From DATFKA01 sp035268885 (lineage in GTDB: Bacteria; Bacteroidota; Bacteroidia; Chitinophagales; Saprospiraceae): DNA of 64,000 bases. Shown in pieces: positions 7,097-16,011 of the stretch. The notes beneath the pieces were generated by a model, which saw only the letters and a list, made by a program, of their open reading frames with translations, was not told the origin of the DNA and did not search any database. Position 1 is the first letter of the stretch. The number at the start of each line of letters is the position of its first letter. A program made the position numbers and the translations under genes. The stretch is taken from the NCBI GenBank assembly GCA_035268885.1, contig DATFKA010000146.1:14697-78696 (forward strand), given 5' to 3'.

Positions 7097-7714
7097 ATGA
7101 GCAGCAAAGTCAAAACCAGTTTTACCATTTCGCAGCCCATCGAGCGGGTTTGGGATAAGTTCACTGACCTTCCTACCATTGTAAAAAGTACACCCGGTGT
7201 CCGAATTATTCGTCAGCTTTCGCCAAAAAAGTATGAGGTAGAGGCCCAGACCGACCTAAGCTTTGTCGAATCAACCTACGTCGGTGAAATAGGCCTTACG
7301 GATAAAGATCAGGAGCAATACAAAATCAGCTTTGCTGGTCAGGGAAAGGATTTAAAACGCCAGGATGAGGCAGAATTAACCGTGGATAGCCAATTATCTC
7401 CACGTCCGGAAGGTACGGATATTGACATCAGTATGCGGATCAATATTATCGACAAGCCAGCTGCTTACAATGAGCAACACATCGACTACGCAGCGGGACA
7501 GCTCTTGCAGACTTTCGCCGAAAATTTTGAACAGCTTTTTGATTCGGAAGAAGAAGTAACTTCCACCTCCCGACAAACCTCCTCAAAAACATTCTCAGAC
7601 GTCAACGTCATGAATACCGCCACGGACGAGCCGCCGGCAACACTCATGGAACCAAAAACGGGGCCCAACGAAAAAAGTCTGCTGAAACGCATCGCTCAAT
7701 TTTTTAGTTTCTGA
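7097..7714 (+). CDS. CoxG-like SRPBCC (START/Bet v1-like) protein
   Basis: 205 residues. The SRPBCC domain spans about 1-150: SFTISQPIERVWDKFTD, then STPGVRI, then a C-terminal helix. CoxG proteins are linked to carbon monoxide dehydrogenase and other molybdenum hydroxylases, where CoxG anchors the enzyme at the membrane. Here the tail (about 155-205) is Ser/Thr/Pro rich and ends in a basic, aromatic stretch (KSLLKRIAQFFSF) that could be a membrane-binding amphipathic helix, as proposed for CoxG. This fits the nearby xdhC, moaD and sufS. The absence of any hydroxylase gene in the window leaves its client unknown. Confidence 0.75.
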   Translation: MSSKVKTSFTISQPIERVWDKFTDLPTIVKSTPGVRIIRQLSPKKYEVEAQTDLSFVESTYVGEIGLTDKDQEQYKISFAGQGKDLKRQDEAELTVDSQLSPRPEGTDIDISMRINIIDKPAAYNEQHIDYAAGQLLQTFAENFEQLFDSEEEVTSTSRQTSSKTFSDVNVMNTATDEPPATLMEPKTGPNEKSLLKRIAQFFSF

Positions 7715-7811
7715 AGTTGTTTCTGAAAAAAACATTCGTAGGGGGGGTCATACCTTTCCACTAGCAGACACATGTAGGTGAAATCATCATTAAATCCTAA
7801 AAATTCACTAC

Positions 7812-8804
7812 ATGAGAACTATTTCATTTCTAGCGATGCTGCTTTGCCTGAGTCTAAGTCTAAATAGTTACGGTCAGGTTCGAACTCAGCAACTCCGCAA
7901 ATTCAAAACTGAGGCAAAGCCAATTACCCTACAGGGGAACAAATGCCAGTCTGAACTCTCCCTAAACCTCAAAAGCGGTTCCGTAAGAGAACCTAATCAC
8001 CAATTGAGCCCAAAGGTCAAATTCTTCGAGAAAAACGGAAAATTTTACATCCGTTGTGTAGCTCCCATTCAAGAGGGTAGTTTTATTTGGGCACAGTTCC
8101 CCCTCAAGCCCGGTTACCCCAGCGGAAAAATTACGGGTATGAAATTTGCCTATCGGGTGCGTCAAAGCCCCAATAATATCCAGCACCGGGCCTATATTTC
8201 ACAGAGTAGAATAACGCAGGGCACACAACCTTACCAGGGTACCGTCCGCCTGGATGATCCCACTAATCTTTATGGCACAAACAGCCATTACGCCACTCCT
8301 TTTAGCGGCAGCTTTACCTGCGGCGGAGATTTCAAAACGGTTGGTTTCAAGCTGGTCATGCAGCCTGGTGATGTGATTTGTATTGACAAAATCAACTTGT
8401 ACTTTGATTGCCCAAACAACAATCCGGTAGGCTTTAAATGCCCGCCTAATCTTCCGAACCCAAAAATCAAGTTGGCTAAGGTGGAAAAGAGTGGTGATTA
8501 TCTCCGTTACCGCATACCGGTATACAATTATCATGCCTTTCCCGATTACCTTTTCAGTGCAGCGCCTGGCTTACCAGCCTGTGGTCTAAATAGTAATGCC
8601 TCCCGTAGCTGGGTCGATATTTACGACGAGACGAACACGCGTCTGTACGGCTTCTGCGCCCTGGGGCAATCTACGGATTTGAGGGACATTTGGTTCTCCG
8701 TAAAGCGAGGTACCAGTCCACCCACTCGCGTACGCATTGTCATCAATGATCGGGGATGCAATAAAAAATACCCTTCCAACTGGATATCTATCCCCCAAAG
8801 TTAA
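7812..8804 (+). CDS. Secreted protein of unknown function
   Basis: 330 residues. A clear signal peptide (MRTISFLAMLLCLSLSLNSYG, cleaved before Q) leads into a mature protein with several cysteines (in NKCQSEL, YIRCVAP, FTCGGDF, VICIDKI, FDCPNNN, FKCPPNL, PACGLNS, GFCALGQ, DRGCNKK), consistent with disulfides in an exported protein. The central part (about 70-205) has the beta-rich look of a carbohydrate-binding or jelly-roll domain, ending in GDVICIDKINLYFDCP. No T9SS sorting domain is present. I do not recognise the family. It has its own terminator at 8852-8884. Confidence 0.7.
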   Translation: MRTISFLAMLLCLSLSLNSYGQVRTQQLRKFKTEAKPITLQGNKCQSELSLNLKSGSVREPNHQLSPKVKFFEKNGKFYIRCVAPIQEGSFIWAQFPLKPGYPSGKITGMKFAYRVRQSPNNIQHRAYISQSRITQGTQPYQGTVRLDDPTNLYGTNSHYATPFSGSFTCGGDFKTVGFKLVMQPGDVICIDKINLYFDCPNNNPVGFKCPPNLPNPKIKLAKVEKSGDYLRYRIPVYNYHAFPDYLFSAAPGLPACGLNSNASRSWVDIYDETNTRLYGFCALGQSTDLRDIWFSVKRGTSPPTRVRIVINDRGCNKKYPSNWISIPQS

Positions 8805-8851
8805 GTCCTAAAAGTAAAACTGCTTTTTCAGAATAATTTGAGGTGGTATGA

Positions 8852-8884
8852 GTCTGTGCGCATAAGGCGCATGGACTTTTTTGT
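8852..8884 (+). terminator. Rho-independent terminator after the secreted-protein gene
   Basis: GTCTGTGCGC, loop ATAAG, GCGCATGGAC, then seven T. All ten stem positions pair if two G-T wobbles are allowed. Confidence 0.75.
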
Positions 8885-8963
8885 TTGGTAGCCTTAGCTA
8901 TTCCGTAAATGCCTGGACGTAGTTAGAAGTTGTTCAGAAAATATGCTTCTTTTTTAGCATAAA

Positions 8964-8995
8964 TTTGACTTGCTTGCGGGCATTTATTAGTATTG
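8964..8995 (+). promoter_or_regulatory. Putative promoter of the YceI-sensor operon
   Basis: TTTG (8964-8967), 20 bases, then TAGTATTG (8988-8995), one mismatch from TAnnTTTG. The start codon ATG begins at 9000, only 5 bases after the -7 box, so the mRNA would be leaderless or nearly so. Confidence 0.55.
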
Positions 8996-8999
8996 TATT

Positions 9000-9560
9000 A
9001 TGAAACCGTTGGAGAGGTACTTCATTACACTTTCATTACTCTATTTATTGCCTTGTACCCTCCTCTCACAGACCAGCTTTTACCGCGCGATAAGCGGTAA
9101 GGTAGCGCTGACTTCGCGTGCGCCCCTAGAGTTGATTAGTGCGAGGACGACCCGAGTACAGGCCATTATTGACCCTACCCGAAAGTCATTTCGATTCACC
9201 ATTCCTATTAGCAGTTTTGAAGGGTTCAATTCGGCACTACAAAGGCAGCATTTCAACACGAATTACATGGAGAGCGGGGATTTTCCAGAAGCCGCCTTTT
9301 CCGGTGCCATTCTGGAAGACATCGACTTTAGCAAAGATGGCCAATATGAGATACGCGCAAAGGGAATGTTTACGGTACACGGGGTCAGTAGAGAAAGGAT
9401 AATTCGCAGCACAATAAAGATCAGCCAGGGGAGATTATTCATTTCTTCCAATTTTTCGGTATTATTAGAAGATCATAATATTCGTATTCCTAAAATTGTC
9501 AATCAGAAAATTGCGGAGGAGATACAAATACAAGTTAGCGCGGAGCTGGCGCAAAGCTAA
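9000..9560 (+). CDS. YceI-family secreted protein
   Basis: 186 residues with a signal peptide (about 1-23, ending LLSQ) and a YceI-like lipocalin-type beta-barrel. FRFTIPISSFEGF, NTNYMESGDFPEAAFSG and FTVHGVSRE follow the usual family order (KFTIPISSF, MHNKYLEADKYP, LTIHGVTK). YceI proteins bind isoprenoid-type ligands in the periplasm; the ligand here is unknown. The last 65 bases overlap the start of the sensor kinase gene, so the two are likely translationally coupled. A paralogue is encoded at 14358-14906. Confidence 0.85.
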   Translation: MKPLERYFITLSLLYLLPCTLLSQTSFYRAISGKVALTSRAPLELISARTTRVQAIIDPTRKSFRFTIPISSFEGFNSALQRQHFNTNYMESGDFPEAAFSGAILEDIDFSKDGQYEIRAKGMFTVHGVSRERIIRSTIKISQGRLFISSNFSVLLEDHNIRIPKIVNQKIAEEIQIQVSAELAQS

Positions 9561-12522
9561 GTGGGCATTCGCTTTCACTTGCCTATGGCTGGGCCCTATC
9601 CTATCAGCCCAGGAGCCTCATTTTGTAAGCCCGCCGATCAATGAGCTACTGACGGATGAACAGATTCAGGTCATTTTTGAATCCAGCAAGGGTCATATCT
9701 GGCTGGGTACAAACGAAGGTGTGTTTCGCTACGACGGCGTGGATTACCAGCCTTACACGAAACAAGAAGTAGCTCAGAATGGGAGCCAGAGGGTAACTTG
9801 CTTTTTTGAATCTTCCGACCATCGCATTTGGGTAGGTTTTCAAGATGGCAGTATTTACCTCAGCACCTCCAATCATCAACTATTACCCTGGGAGCCGGGA
9901 CGGGCCATAAGTACGGAAATTCGGGGTATGGCTCAGTACCAAGATCAACTATTGATTGCCACCTACGGCCAGGGTCTCTTTTTATTTGATCAGGATAGTA
10001 CTCGCCAGTACACTACTGAGCAGGGATTATTCGGCGATGATATTTACGATTTGGTCCTTTCGGAAAAAGACGGCACTGCACTATTGGCCACTGACCGGGG
10101 TATTAACCGTATCTCTCTGGGTGAACAGCCGGCAGACCGGGTGGAACGTATTAGTAAAGCGGAAGGGCTGGGCAGCTATGTCATCCGCAGTATAGAGCCC
10201 GATTATTCCGGTGGCTATTACCTGGGCACCTACGACAACGGTGTCATCTACTGGTCTCCGCAGGAAAAAAGGGCTTATCCCTTAATCGAAAACTGGGATT
10301 ACGGGATTATCAACCAGCTTTGTTTATTTAAGGATCGCGAGCTGTGGATCGGGACCGATAGAAAAGGCCTGATACAGTACCAACTGAAGCCTAAAAAGCA
10401 TAGGGTTTACGAAGAGATCAACGCCCTGTCGGCCGGTAAAATTTTTGATTTACTCAAAGATCAGGAAGGCAACTTATGGGTGGTCAGCAGCTCTTTCAAA
10501 TTAGTCAAGGCAAACCGGCATTTTGATTTCCTGGAAAAGCTTCCGGAAGTAATTCAAGAGATGCAGGCCTTGTGGCAAGATCAAGACAAGCGACTCTGGA
10601 TCGGAACCGAAAACGGTATTTACACCTTAACTTTTGACGAAAGTGGACAAGCAAATTATCGGCGTAAACTAGGACGTATTCAATCTAACATCTTATCCTT
10701 TTACGAAGACCAATTCGGTAATATTTGGATTGGCACCTTTGGCGAAGGGCTTTACGTCTATAATGAAGATCGAAATAAGCTACGTCACCTGACCACTGAG
10801 GATGGCCTGACCGGTGGAAACGTATTGTCTATGGATGGCTCGGGCGAAAACATCTGGGTAGGTAGCCTTGCCGGCGTTACCCAGTTCAGTGCCCATGTCA
10901 ACATACTGGATACACAGGATCCGGTCTACGAGCAATTCGACGATGCGGATGAACTGAACGCCGCCTTCATCTATAAGGTTTTTTCTGATAGCAAAGACCG
11001 TACCTGGTTGGGTACCGATGGAGAAGGACTCTATGCGATCCAAAACAATGAGCTCAATTATTATCCCGGAACGGATTCGTTAAAATTTAGTGCGGTTTAT
11101 TCTATTGCCGAAGATAAGCTGGGCCATATCTGGTTTACCTCCCTCAACCAGGGCCTGTTCCGTTTTAATGGAACAGAGTTTCAACAATTTGGACGCGAAG
11201 ACGGGTTACGCAACCTTAACATCACCAGCCTGACCAGCGACGGCGACGGAAATGTGCTCATACTCTATCCTTCGGGCATCGATGTACTGGATCCGGCCAG
11301 TCTCGAGGTCATTTACTACGACGAAAAGGTAGGTATTGGTAATTTAGAGCAAAACCTCAACGTATTTTGCTCCGATGGCAATGGAGACGTCTGGATAGGA
11401 GCGAAGAATAATCTGCTTAAGTATCGTAGTCCGGGGGAATCGTTCCGGACCAGGCCTCAGCTTTCTCTGGACCAAATCAATGTATCCGGCGAAAACATTG
11501 ACCCCAGTGAAGGGCAGCGACGCTTCTCCTACCGACAAAACACCTTTGTGTTTTCCTTTAGCGGCATCTGGTTGACTGCTCCCGAAGAAATTCAATACCG
11601 TTATCAACTGGAGGGTTTAGACGAAGATTGGCTATACACCCGCGACCAGGAAGTCAATTACGTTAATCTTCCTCCTGGCCGCTATACCTTCCAGGCCAGT
11701 GCCACCGCAAATAAAAACTATGCTCCAGAGCAAGTATTGACTTACCCCTTTACGATTCGCCGTCCTTTCTGGGGCACCTTCTGGTTCATTGCTCTGGCCG
11801 TGATACTCCTGACGGCCGCTCTGGTTTTCTTTTTGCGCCTTCGCGAAAAACGCATAATGATGGCCTCCCGATTGAAAAGAGAAAAGATCGAAAGTCAATT
11901 TGAGGCACTAAAAAGCCAGATTAACCCACACTTTTTGTTTAATAGCTTTAATACCCTGGTGGCCATTATTGAGGAAAACCCGGATAACGCCGTTAGCTAT
12001 GTGGAGCGGCTATCAGATTTCTACCGCAGTATTTTACAGTACCGAAATAAGACCGTCATTCCCCTGGAGGAAGAAATCACCGTGGTTCGCAATTATTTCT
12101 ACCTGCTAAAAGAGCGTTTTGGAAGCAACCTAAAGTTAGCTATTTCCGTAAACGAAAAAGAGGCCTATATCCCCCCCCTGAGCTTGCAACTACTGGTGGA
12201 GAATGCGATCAAACATAATATTGTATCTTCCTACCGGCCATTGCTAATCAGTATTCAGCAGGAAGACAGCGGCCACCTCACCGTTAAAAACACCCTTCAA
12301 CCCAAGCGGGTCAAGTCCCGGTCCACCAGCTTTGGATTATCCAGTATTATGGCCAGATATGCCTTATTATCGGATAGAAAAGTAAGTGTGCGCCAGACAA
12401 AACAGGAGTTTATTGTTCGTCTCCCGCTAATCAAATCTGAATTCGGTATGGAAGATAGACCAGGCCTACCGCCGTATACAGAGCCCGACTCCTCTGTGAT
12501 CAGCAAAGCACCACAGAGCTAA
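9496..12522 (+). CDS. Propeller-type sensor histidine kinase, LytS class
   Basis: 1008 residues counted from TTG at 9496. A second TTG at 9511 is also possible, and no ATG is available before the mature protein. A long basic N-terminus leads into a signal segment ending ILSAQ. Then come repeated two-component propeller motifs (HIWLGTNEGVFRYDG, LWIGTENGIYTL, IWIGTFGEGLYVYN, TWLGTDGEGLYAI), a Y_Y_Y domain (about 690-755), one membrane helix (about 763-783) and a His_kinase domain of the LytS type with His812 in NPHFLFNSFNT. An ATPase domain with LLVENAIKHNI follows. The periplasmic double propeller should sense a ligand and signal to the LytTR regulator encoded next. The start lies inside the YceI gene. 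Confidence 0.88.
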   Translation: MSIRKLRRRYKYKLARSWRKAKWAFAFTCLWLGPILSAQEPHFVSPPINELLTDEQIQVIFESSKGHIWLGTNEGVFRYDGVDYQPYTKQEVAQNGSQRVTCFFESSDHRIWVGFQDGSIYLSTSNHQLLPWEPGRAISTEIRGMAQYQDQLLIATYGQGLFLFDQDSTRQYTTEQGLFGDDIYDLVLSEKDGTALLATDRGINRISLGEQPADRVERISKAEGLGSYVIRSIEPDYSGGYYLGTYDNGVIYWSPQEKRAYPLIENWDYGIINQLCLFKDRELWIGTDRKGLIQYQLKPKKHRVYEEINALSAGKIFDLLKDQEGNLWVVSSSFKLVKANRHFDFLEKLPEVIQEMQALWQDQDKRLWIGTENGIYTLTFDESGQANYRRKLGRIQSNILSFYEDQFGNIWIGTFGEGLYVYNEDRNKLRHLTTEDGLTGGNVLSMDGSGENIWVGSLAGVTQFSAHVNILDTQDPVYEQFDDADELNAAFIYKVFSDSKDRTWLGTDGEGLYAIQNNELNYYPGTDSLKFSAVYSIAEDKLGHIWFTSLNQGLFRFNGTEFQQFGREDGLRNLNITSLTSDGDGNVLILYPSGIDVLDPASLEVIYYDEKVGIGNLEQNLNVFCSDGNGDVWIGAKNNLLKYRSPGESFRTRPQLSLDQINVSGENIDPSEGQRRFSYRQNTFVFSFSGIWLTAPEEIQYRYQLEGLDEDWLYTRDQEVNYVNLPPGRYTFQASATANKNYAPEQVLTYPFTIRRPFWGTFWFIALAVILLTAALVFFLRLREKRIMMASRLKREKIESQFEALKSQINPHFLFNSFNTLVAIIEENPDNAVSYVERLSDFYRSILQYRNKTVIPLEEEITVVRNYFYLLKERFGSNLKLAISVNEKEAYIPPLSLQLLVENAIKHNIVSSYRPLLISIQQEDSGHLTVKNTLQPKRVKSRSTSFGLSSIMARYALLSDRKVSVRQTKQEFIVRLPLIKSEFGMEDRPGLPPYTEPDSSVISKAPQS

Positions 12523-12696
12523 ACCACGTACTTTATCCATTTTTTTTATCATAGCCCCGTTTGAAAGTGGAGTATTCCCTATCTTTAATACCCATAGAAG
12601 TTTCCTTTTGACCAAACAGAAAACGGCTTTGATGTAAAGGAAATCAAGCCTGACCGAAACAACTAAATTGAACCTTGCACATAATTACAACCGTTT

Positions 12697-13449
12697 ATGA
12701 AAGTCTTGATCATTGAAGACGAGTACGCTGCCGCCAGAAGAATAAAAAAACTAGTCAAAGAAGTAGAGCCAGAAGCGGAAATTGTGGACCACCTCGACAC
12801 CGTAGAATCGGCCGTGAACTGGTTTAAAAGCGACCGGGAAGCCGATCTTGTATTGATGGATATACAGCTGGCCGACGGCCCCTGCTTTGAAATCTTTGAA
12901 AATACCGAAGTCGATATTCCCATCATTTTTACTACTGCCTATGACGAATATGCCTTCCAGGCTTTTAAGGTTAGTGCAGTCGATTACCTCTTGAAACCCA
13001 TTAAACGAAAAGAGTTGGAAAAAGCAATTGATAAGCACCGGCAGCTCGAACAGGGGAAAACCTACAAGGCCGAATATCAAGAGATCAAAAAACTCCTGCA
13101 GCCCGAGAAGCCCCGGCGTTTTATGATTAAGATCGGTAATCAGATTCGGCTGATCAGTCTGGAAGAGGCTGCCTACTTCTACACCGAAAATAAGATGACC
13201 TATCTCACTACCTGGAAGGGTAAAAAACACCCGATTGATCTTTCGCTGGACAAAGTGGAAGAGATGAGTAACCCCGATGAATTTTTTCGCATCAATCGAC
13301 AATTCCTCATCCACATCGAAGCGATTCAGGGTATGCAAATCTATTCCAAATCACGATTCAAGGTAGATTTATCTCCCGAGACATCTCTGGAAGCCATCGT
13401 TAGTGCGGAGCGTTCTCCTCGCTTCCGAAAGTGGGTTTCCGGGCTATAA
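12697..13449 (+). CDS. LytTR-family response regulator
   Basis: 250 residues. The receiver domain (about 1-120) has acidic residues in IIEDEY (7-9) and the phospho-acceptor Asp55 in LVLMDIQL. A charged linker follows, then a C-terminal LytTR DNA-binding domain (about 138-245: FMIKIGNQIRLI, ENKMTYL, FFRINRQFLIHIEAI). It lies 174 bases after the LytS-type sensor kinase and is its obvious partner. Which genes it controls is not visible. The two YceI genes on either side are candidates. Confidence 0.92.
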   Translation: MKVLIIEDEYAAARRIKKLVKEVEPEAEIVDHLDTVESAVNWFKSDREADLVLMDIQLADGPCFEIFENTEVDIPIIFTTAYDEYAFQAFKVSAVDYLLKPIKRKELEKAIDKHRQLEQGKTYKAEYQEIKKLLQPEKPRRFMIKIGNQIRLISLEEAAYFYTENKMTYLTTWKGKKHPIDLSLDKVEEMSNPDEFFRINRQFLIHIEAIQGMQIYSKSRFKVDLSPETSLEAIVSAERSPRFRKWVSGL

Positions 13450-13476
13450 AGCCTGTAAAACCGGGCTTTTCTCTTT
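13448..13476 (+). terminator. Terminator after the LytTR regulator gene
   Basis: AAAGCC, loop, GGCTTTT, then CTCTTTT, overlapping the stop codon of the regulator. The stem is short (6-7 bp). Confidence 0.55.
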
Positions 13477-13485
13477 TGAAGCAAC

Positions 13486-13740
13486 TTAAACGCGAGCTAC
13501 CTCTCTGGGCATTCGTACCGCTATTTTCCCGTTCAGGTAAGAAATCTCCCTGCTCAGCAGGATTAATTTGTCCGGAGTAAGAAGATGCCCTACATTTACG
13601 GACGTAATGAAGTTACAGGGTATAATAAATTTTCGGTTCTTGGTAGTGACCTTTCCAATGTCCAGGTTGTACGCTACGCCAGACAACTGGGGGTCGCTAC
13701 TAAAACCGGTTTTCGCCTCAATTGGCAAGCTGTAATACAT
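13486..13740 (-). CDS. Hypothetical protein, 84 residues
   Basis: A frame in the gap between the regulator and an OB-fold gene. Codon choice is like that of neighbouring genes and the translation looks protein-like (NLDIGKVTTKNRKFII, then LLTPDKLILLSREISYL and NGKIAVRMP), with no signal peptide or membrane segment. I recognise no family. A shorter frame on the plus strand (from about 13586) overlaps it, so the strand is not certain. A hairpin (AACCTGA, AAA, TCAGGTT) lies just upstream of its start. Confidence 0.45.
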   Translation of the reverse strand: MYYSLPIEAKTGFSSDPQLSGVAYNLDIGKVTTKNRKFIIPCNFITSVNVGHLLTPDKLILLSREISYLNGKIAVRMPREVARV

Positions 13741-13917
13741 CTATCCACCAAAATTTAGTCTAATGGATTTTTAAACCTGAAAATCAGGTTACCTCCTTCT
13801 AAAAATCCGTTTATCCAAAACATTGAAAGATCTATTTACTCTGGACTTTAATTATGCCAATTATTGATGATTGGGTGTTAGTTTAACCTCTTTTAAGAAA
13901 ATACGATACAGCTTTAG

Positions 13918-14337
13918 ATGAATAAAAGATGGTGGAGTATGGTTGCGATAATATTTTTACTCCTGCTCTACCTATTCTATTACTTGTACCATAAACCGGT
14001 GCCCCGACTAACGAAGAAGAAAGCAAATTTTGAGTTTACTGCCCCACAGCTGTACGATCAGTACCAAGAAGATGAAGCAAACACCGACCGGCTACTGCTG
14101 GATAAAATTATTCTGATCAGCGGAACAGTAAAGACGATAATTGCCGAAGACAACCAACTTAGCGTAGTGTTAGATGGTGGAAATGAACTGGGAGGAGTCG
14201 TTTGTGAAATGGACAATCGACTCGCTACTCCTACTGTTTCACTCCAACCGGGACAAGTAGTAAAGATGAAAGGCATTTGCACAGGAATGCTGATGCAGCT
14301 CGACATTGTACTCATCAGGTGTGTATTAATTACTTGA
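13918..14337 (+). CDS. Membrane-anchored OB-fold (tRNA_anti-like) protein
   Basis: 139 residues. One N-terminal membrane helix (WWSMVAIIFLLLLYLFYYLY, about 5-24) anchors a small soluble domain. FTAPQLYDQYQEDEANTDRL, then KIILISGTVKTI, VVLDGG, GVVCEM and LQPGQVVKMKGICTG match the pattern of the tRNA_anti-like OB-fold family in Bacteroidota. Its function is unknown and it probably faces the periplasm. It lies 20 bases upstream of a YceI-family gene and is likely co-transcribed with it. In other Bacteroidota these two gene types are often neighbours, as far as I recall. Confidence 0.7.
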   Translation: MNKRWWSMVAIIFLLLLYLFYYLYHKPVPRLTKKKANFEFTAPQLYDQYQEDEANTDRLLLDKIILISGTVKTIIAEDNQLSVVLDGGNELGGVVCEMDNRLATPTVSLQPGQVVKMKGICTGMLMQLDIVLIRCVLIT

Positions 14338-14357
14338 TCTCAATTAAGGAAATTTAA

Positions 14358-14906
14358 ATGAAGCAATACTGCCTCGCCTTACTGATCCTTTTTGTGGCTT
14401 CATCCTTAGTTGCCCAGTCTTCGCTATCGCGAAATGGTACGATCTCTTTTTTCTCGGATGCCCCACTAGAAAAGATTGAAGCGCATAACCGACAGGTTAT
14501 TTCCACAATTGATGCTCAGGAAGGAACCCTCGATTTTGCTATTTTAATTAAGGCTTTCCAGTTTGAGAAGGCGTTAATGAAAAAACAGTTTAACGAGGAT
14601 TATCTGCATAGCGATCGCTACCCGAAAGCTAATTTTAAAGGTCATATTATCGACCTGAATAAAATCGATTTGAATAAAAATGGAAACTACCCCGTAACGG
14701 TCACCGGCGTGCTCTTCCTACATGGCGTCAATCAACGCGTAACGGAAAAAGGCAGGGTGCAGGTCGAAAATGGAAAAATAACAAATGTAAAATCTACTTT
14801 CTCCATTAATCTGGGAGATTACCACATAAAAATCCCCCTTATCCTAAAAGATAAAATTGCCGATACGATCCAGATTGAAGTCGATGTGGATTTTAATGGG
14901 GAATGA
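14358..14906 (+). CDS. YceI-family secreted protein (second copy)
   Basis: 182 residues with a signal peptide (about 1-19, ending LVAQ). The YceI-like barrel follows: LDFAILIKAFQFEKALMKKQ, NEDYLHSDRYPKANFKGHI, and VLFLHGVNQRV. It is similar in length and layout to the protein at 9000-9560, though clearly diverged. It has a purine-rich ribosome-binding region (AAGGA about 9 bases before ATG), and follows the OB-fold gene by 20 bases. Confidence 0.85.
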   Translation: MKQYCLALLILFVASSLVAQSSLSRNGTISFFSDAPLEKIEAHNRQVISTIDAQEGTLDFAILIKAFQFEKALMKKQFNEDYLHSDRYPKANFKGHIIDLNKIDLNKNGNYPVTVTGVLFLHGVNQRVTEKGRVQVENGKITNVKSTFSINLGDYHIKIPLILKDKIADTIQIEVDVDFNGE

Positions 14907-15080
14907 GAAAACAGCGAATAACAAATCATAGTATACTCAGATGAAATTTGACGACAAATGTCCTGCGTCTTGGTACGACGGGGCATTTGCGCTTTTGCAG
15001 CGAGCACTAATTTTTTTAAATTTATTGAGGCCTTTTCCTAATAATAGTTATAATTGTAAGTTCCTTTGACTTAATAATCT

Positions 15081-15962
15081 ATGAAGAAGACTAGACATAC
15101 ATCTTTGCTTTTGGCTTTCGCGAGCTTCTTTTTCCTGCATGCCTGTCAGGAAGTAGATTCCACGGAAGCACAACCATCCATTGATCCGGTACTGGTCGAC
15201 AGCACTGAAGTATCCACTGAAAACCAGGATTTCCTCTTAGAGCCGGGTGCACTGCTTGGTATCCACTTCGGTATCAAAAACGATGAGGTAAGCGTACAGG
15301 AAACGCGCAAATTCCTACGCTTTCAACTCTTCCCCGAAATCAAAGATCAATTTCCGGGAAGTAGGTCTTTCTACCTGCGCCCCGACCGGGGACCAAGATT
15401 TGGCACAGAAGTATTACTCTGGGTCTTTCAGGACCAACCCTCCCGAGACCAGTATTTTCCGGCCAAGGATTTTCCCACTCAAAAATTTGAAATGCTCTGG
15501 CAGGAGATTCAACCTCTGTACACCGATTCTACCTTCTTCAAGTATTTTCAATACGGCTGGCAGACCTCTGGTTTCTCTACGGATTACGAAGTCGTAGCCG
15601 TACAAGATGAAGTAGAAAGAGAATGGCTTCGGGAAGACGCCGCTCTGGTCATCGAACACTTCCGGCTGAAACCAGAAGCAGACTCACTGGCCTTCCTTAA
15701 CTTTATACAGAGCGAATGGAATATGCACGGCCTGGAAGTAGGCAGCCCTAAGGTAGAAGTGATTCTGTATTCCAGCCGGGGCTATCTGGAAGGACGATAC
15801 GCCAAACTGACGGTTTTTAATTCGCTGGCCGATCGCAATCGTACTTTCCCTTACGTCGAACGCCCCAAAGCGGACAGCAATAAGGATGAGATTGACGCCA
15901 AGCTCTTCACTTATCTCGAACCCCTGGAAGATGAACCGGGGCACTATGAGATTTTGTATTGA
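15081..15962 (+). CDS. Lipoprotein of unknown function
   Basis: 293 residues. Lipoprotein signal with lipobox LHAC (Cys near residue 22), then an acidic, Ser/Thr-rich linker and a soluble domain. The mature part has two regions with similar texture (LLGIHFGIKNDEVSVQETRK, later LKPEADSLAFLNFIQSEWN) that suggest a stress-response dioxygenase-like or DOPA-like alpha-beta repeat, but this is not firm. No known motif is recognised. It is a single gene; the next gene is convergent. Confidence 0.65.
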   Translation: MKKTRHTSLLLAFASFFFLHACQEVDSTEAQPSIDPVLVDSTEVSTENQDFLLEPGALLGIHFGIKNDEVSVQETRKFLRFQLFPEIKDQFPGSRSFYLRPDRGPRFGTEVLLWVFQDQPSRDQYFPAKDFPTQKFEMLWQEIQPLYTDSTFFKYFQYGWQTSGFSTDYEVVAVQDEVEREWLREDAALVIEHFRLKPEADSLAFLNFIQSEWNMHGLEVGSPKVEVILYSSRGYLEGRYAKLTVFNSLADRNRTFPYVERPKADSNKDEIDAKLFTYLEPLEDEPGHYEILY

Positions 15963-16011
15963 TGAAAGGTGTTCTCCTGGTCGAAGCAGGAGCTTCGACA
16001 CCAACTGCTCT

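Noticed and set aside
13586..13759. Plus-strand frame of 58 codons opposite the 84-residue hypothetical gene
   Set aside because: It is shorter, and the minus-strand frame has the more natural codon use; kept only as a caveat.
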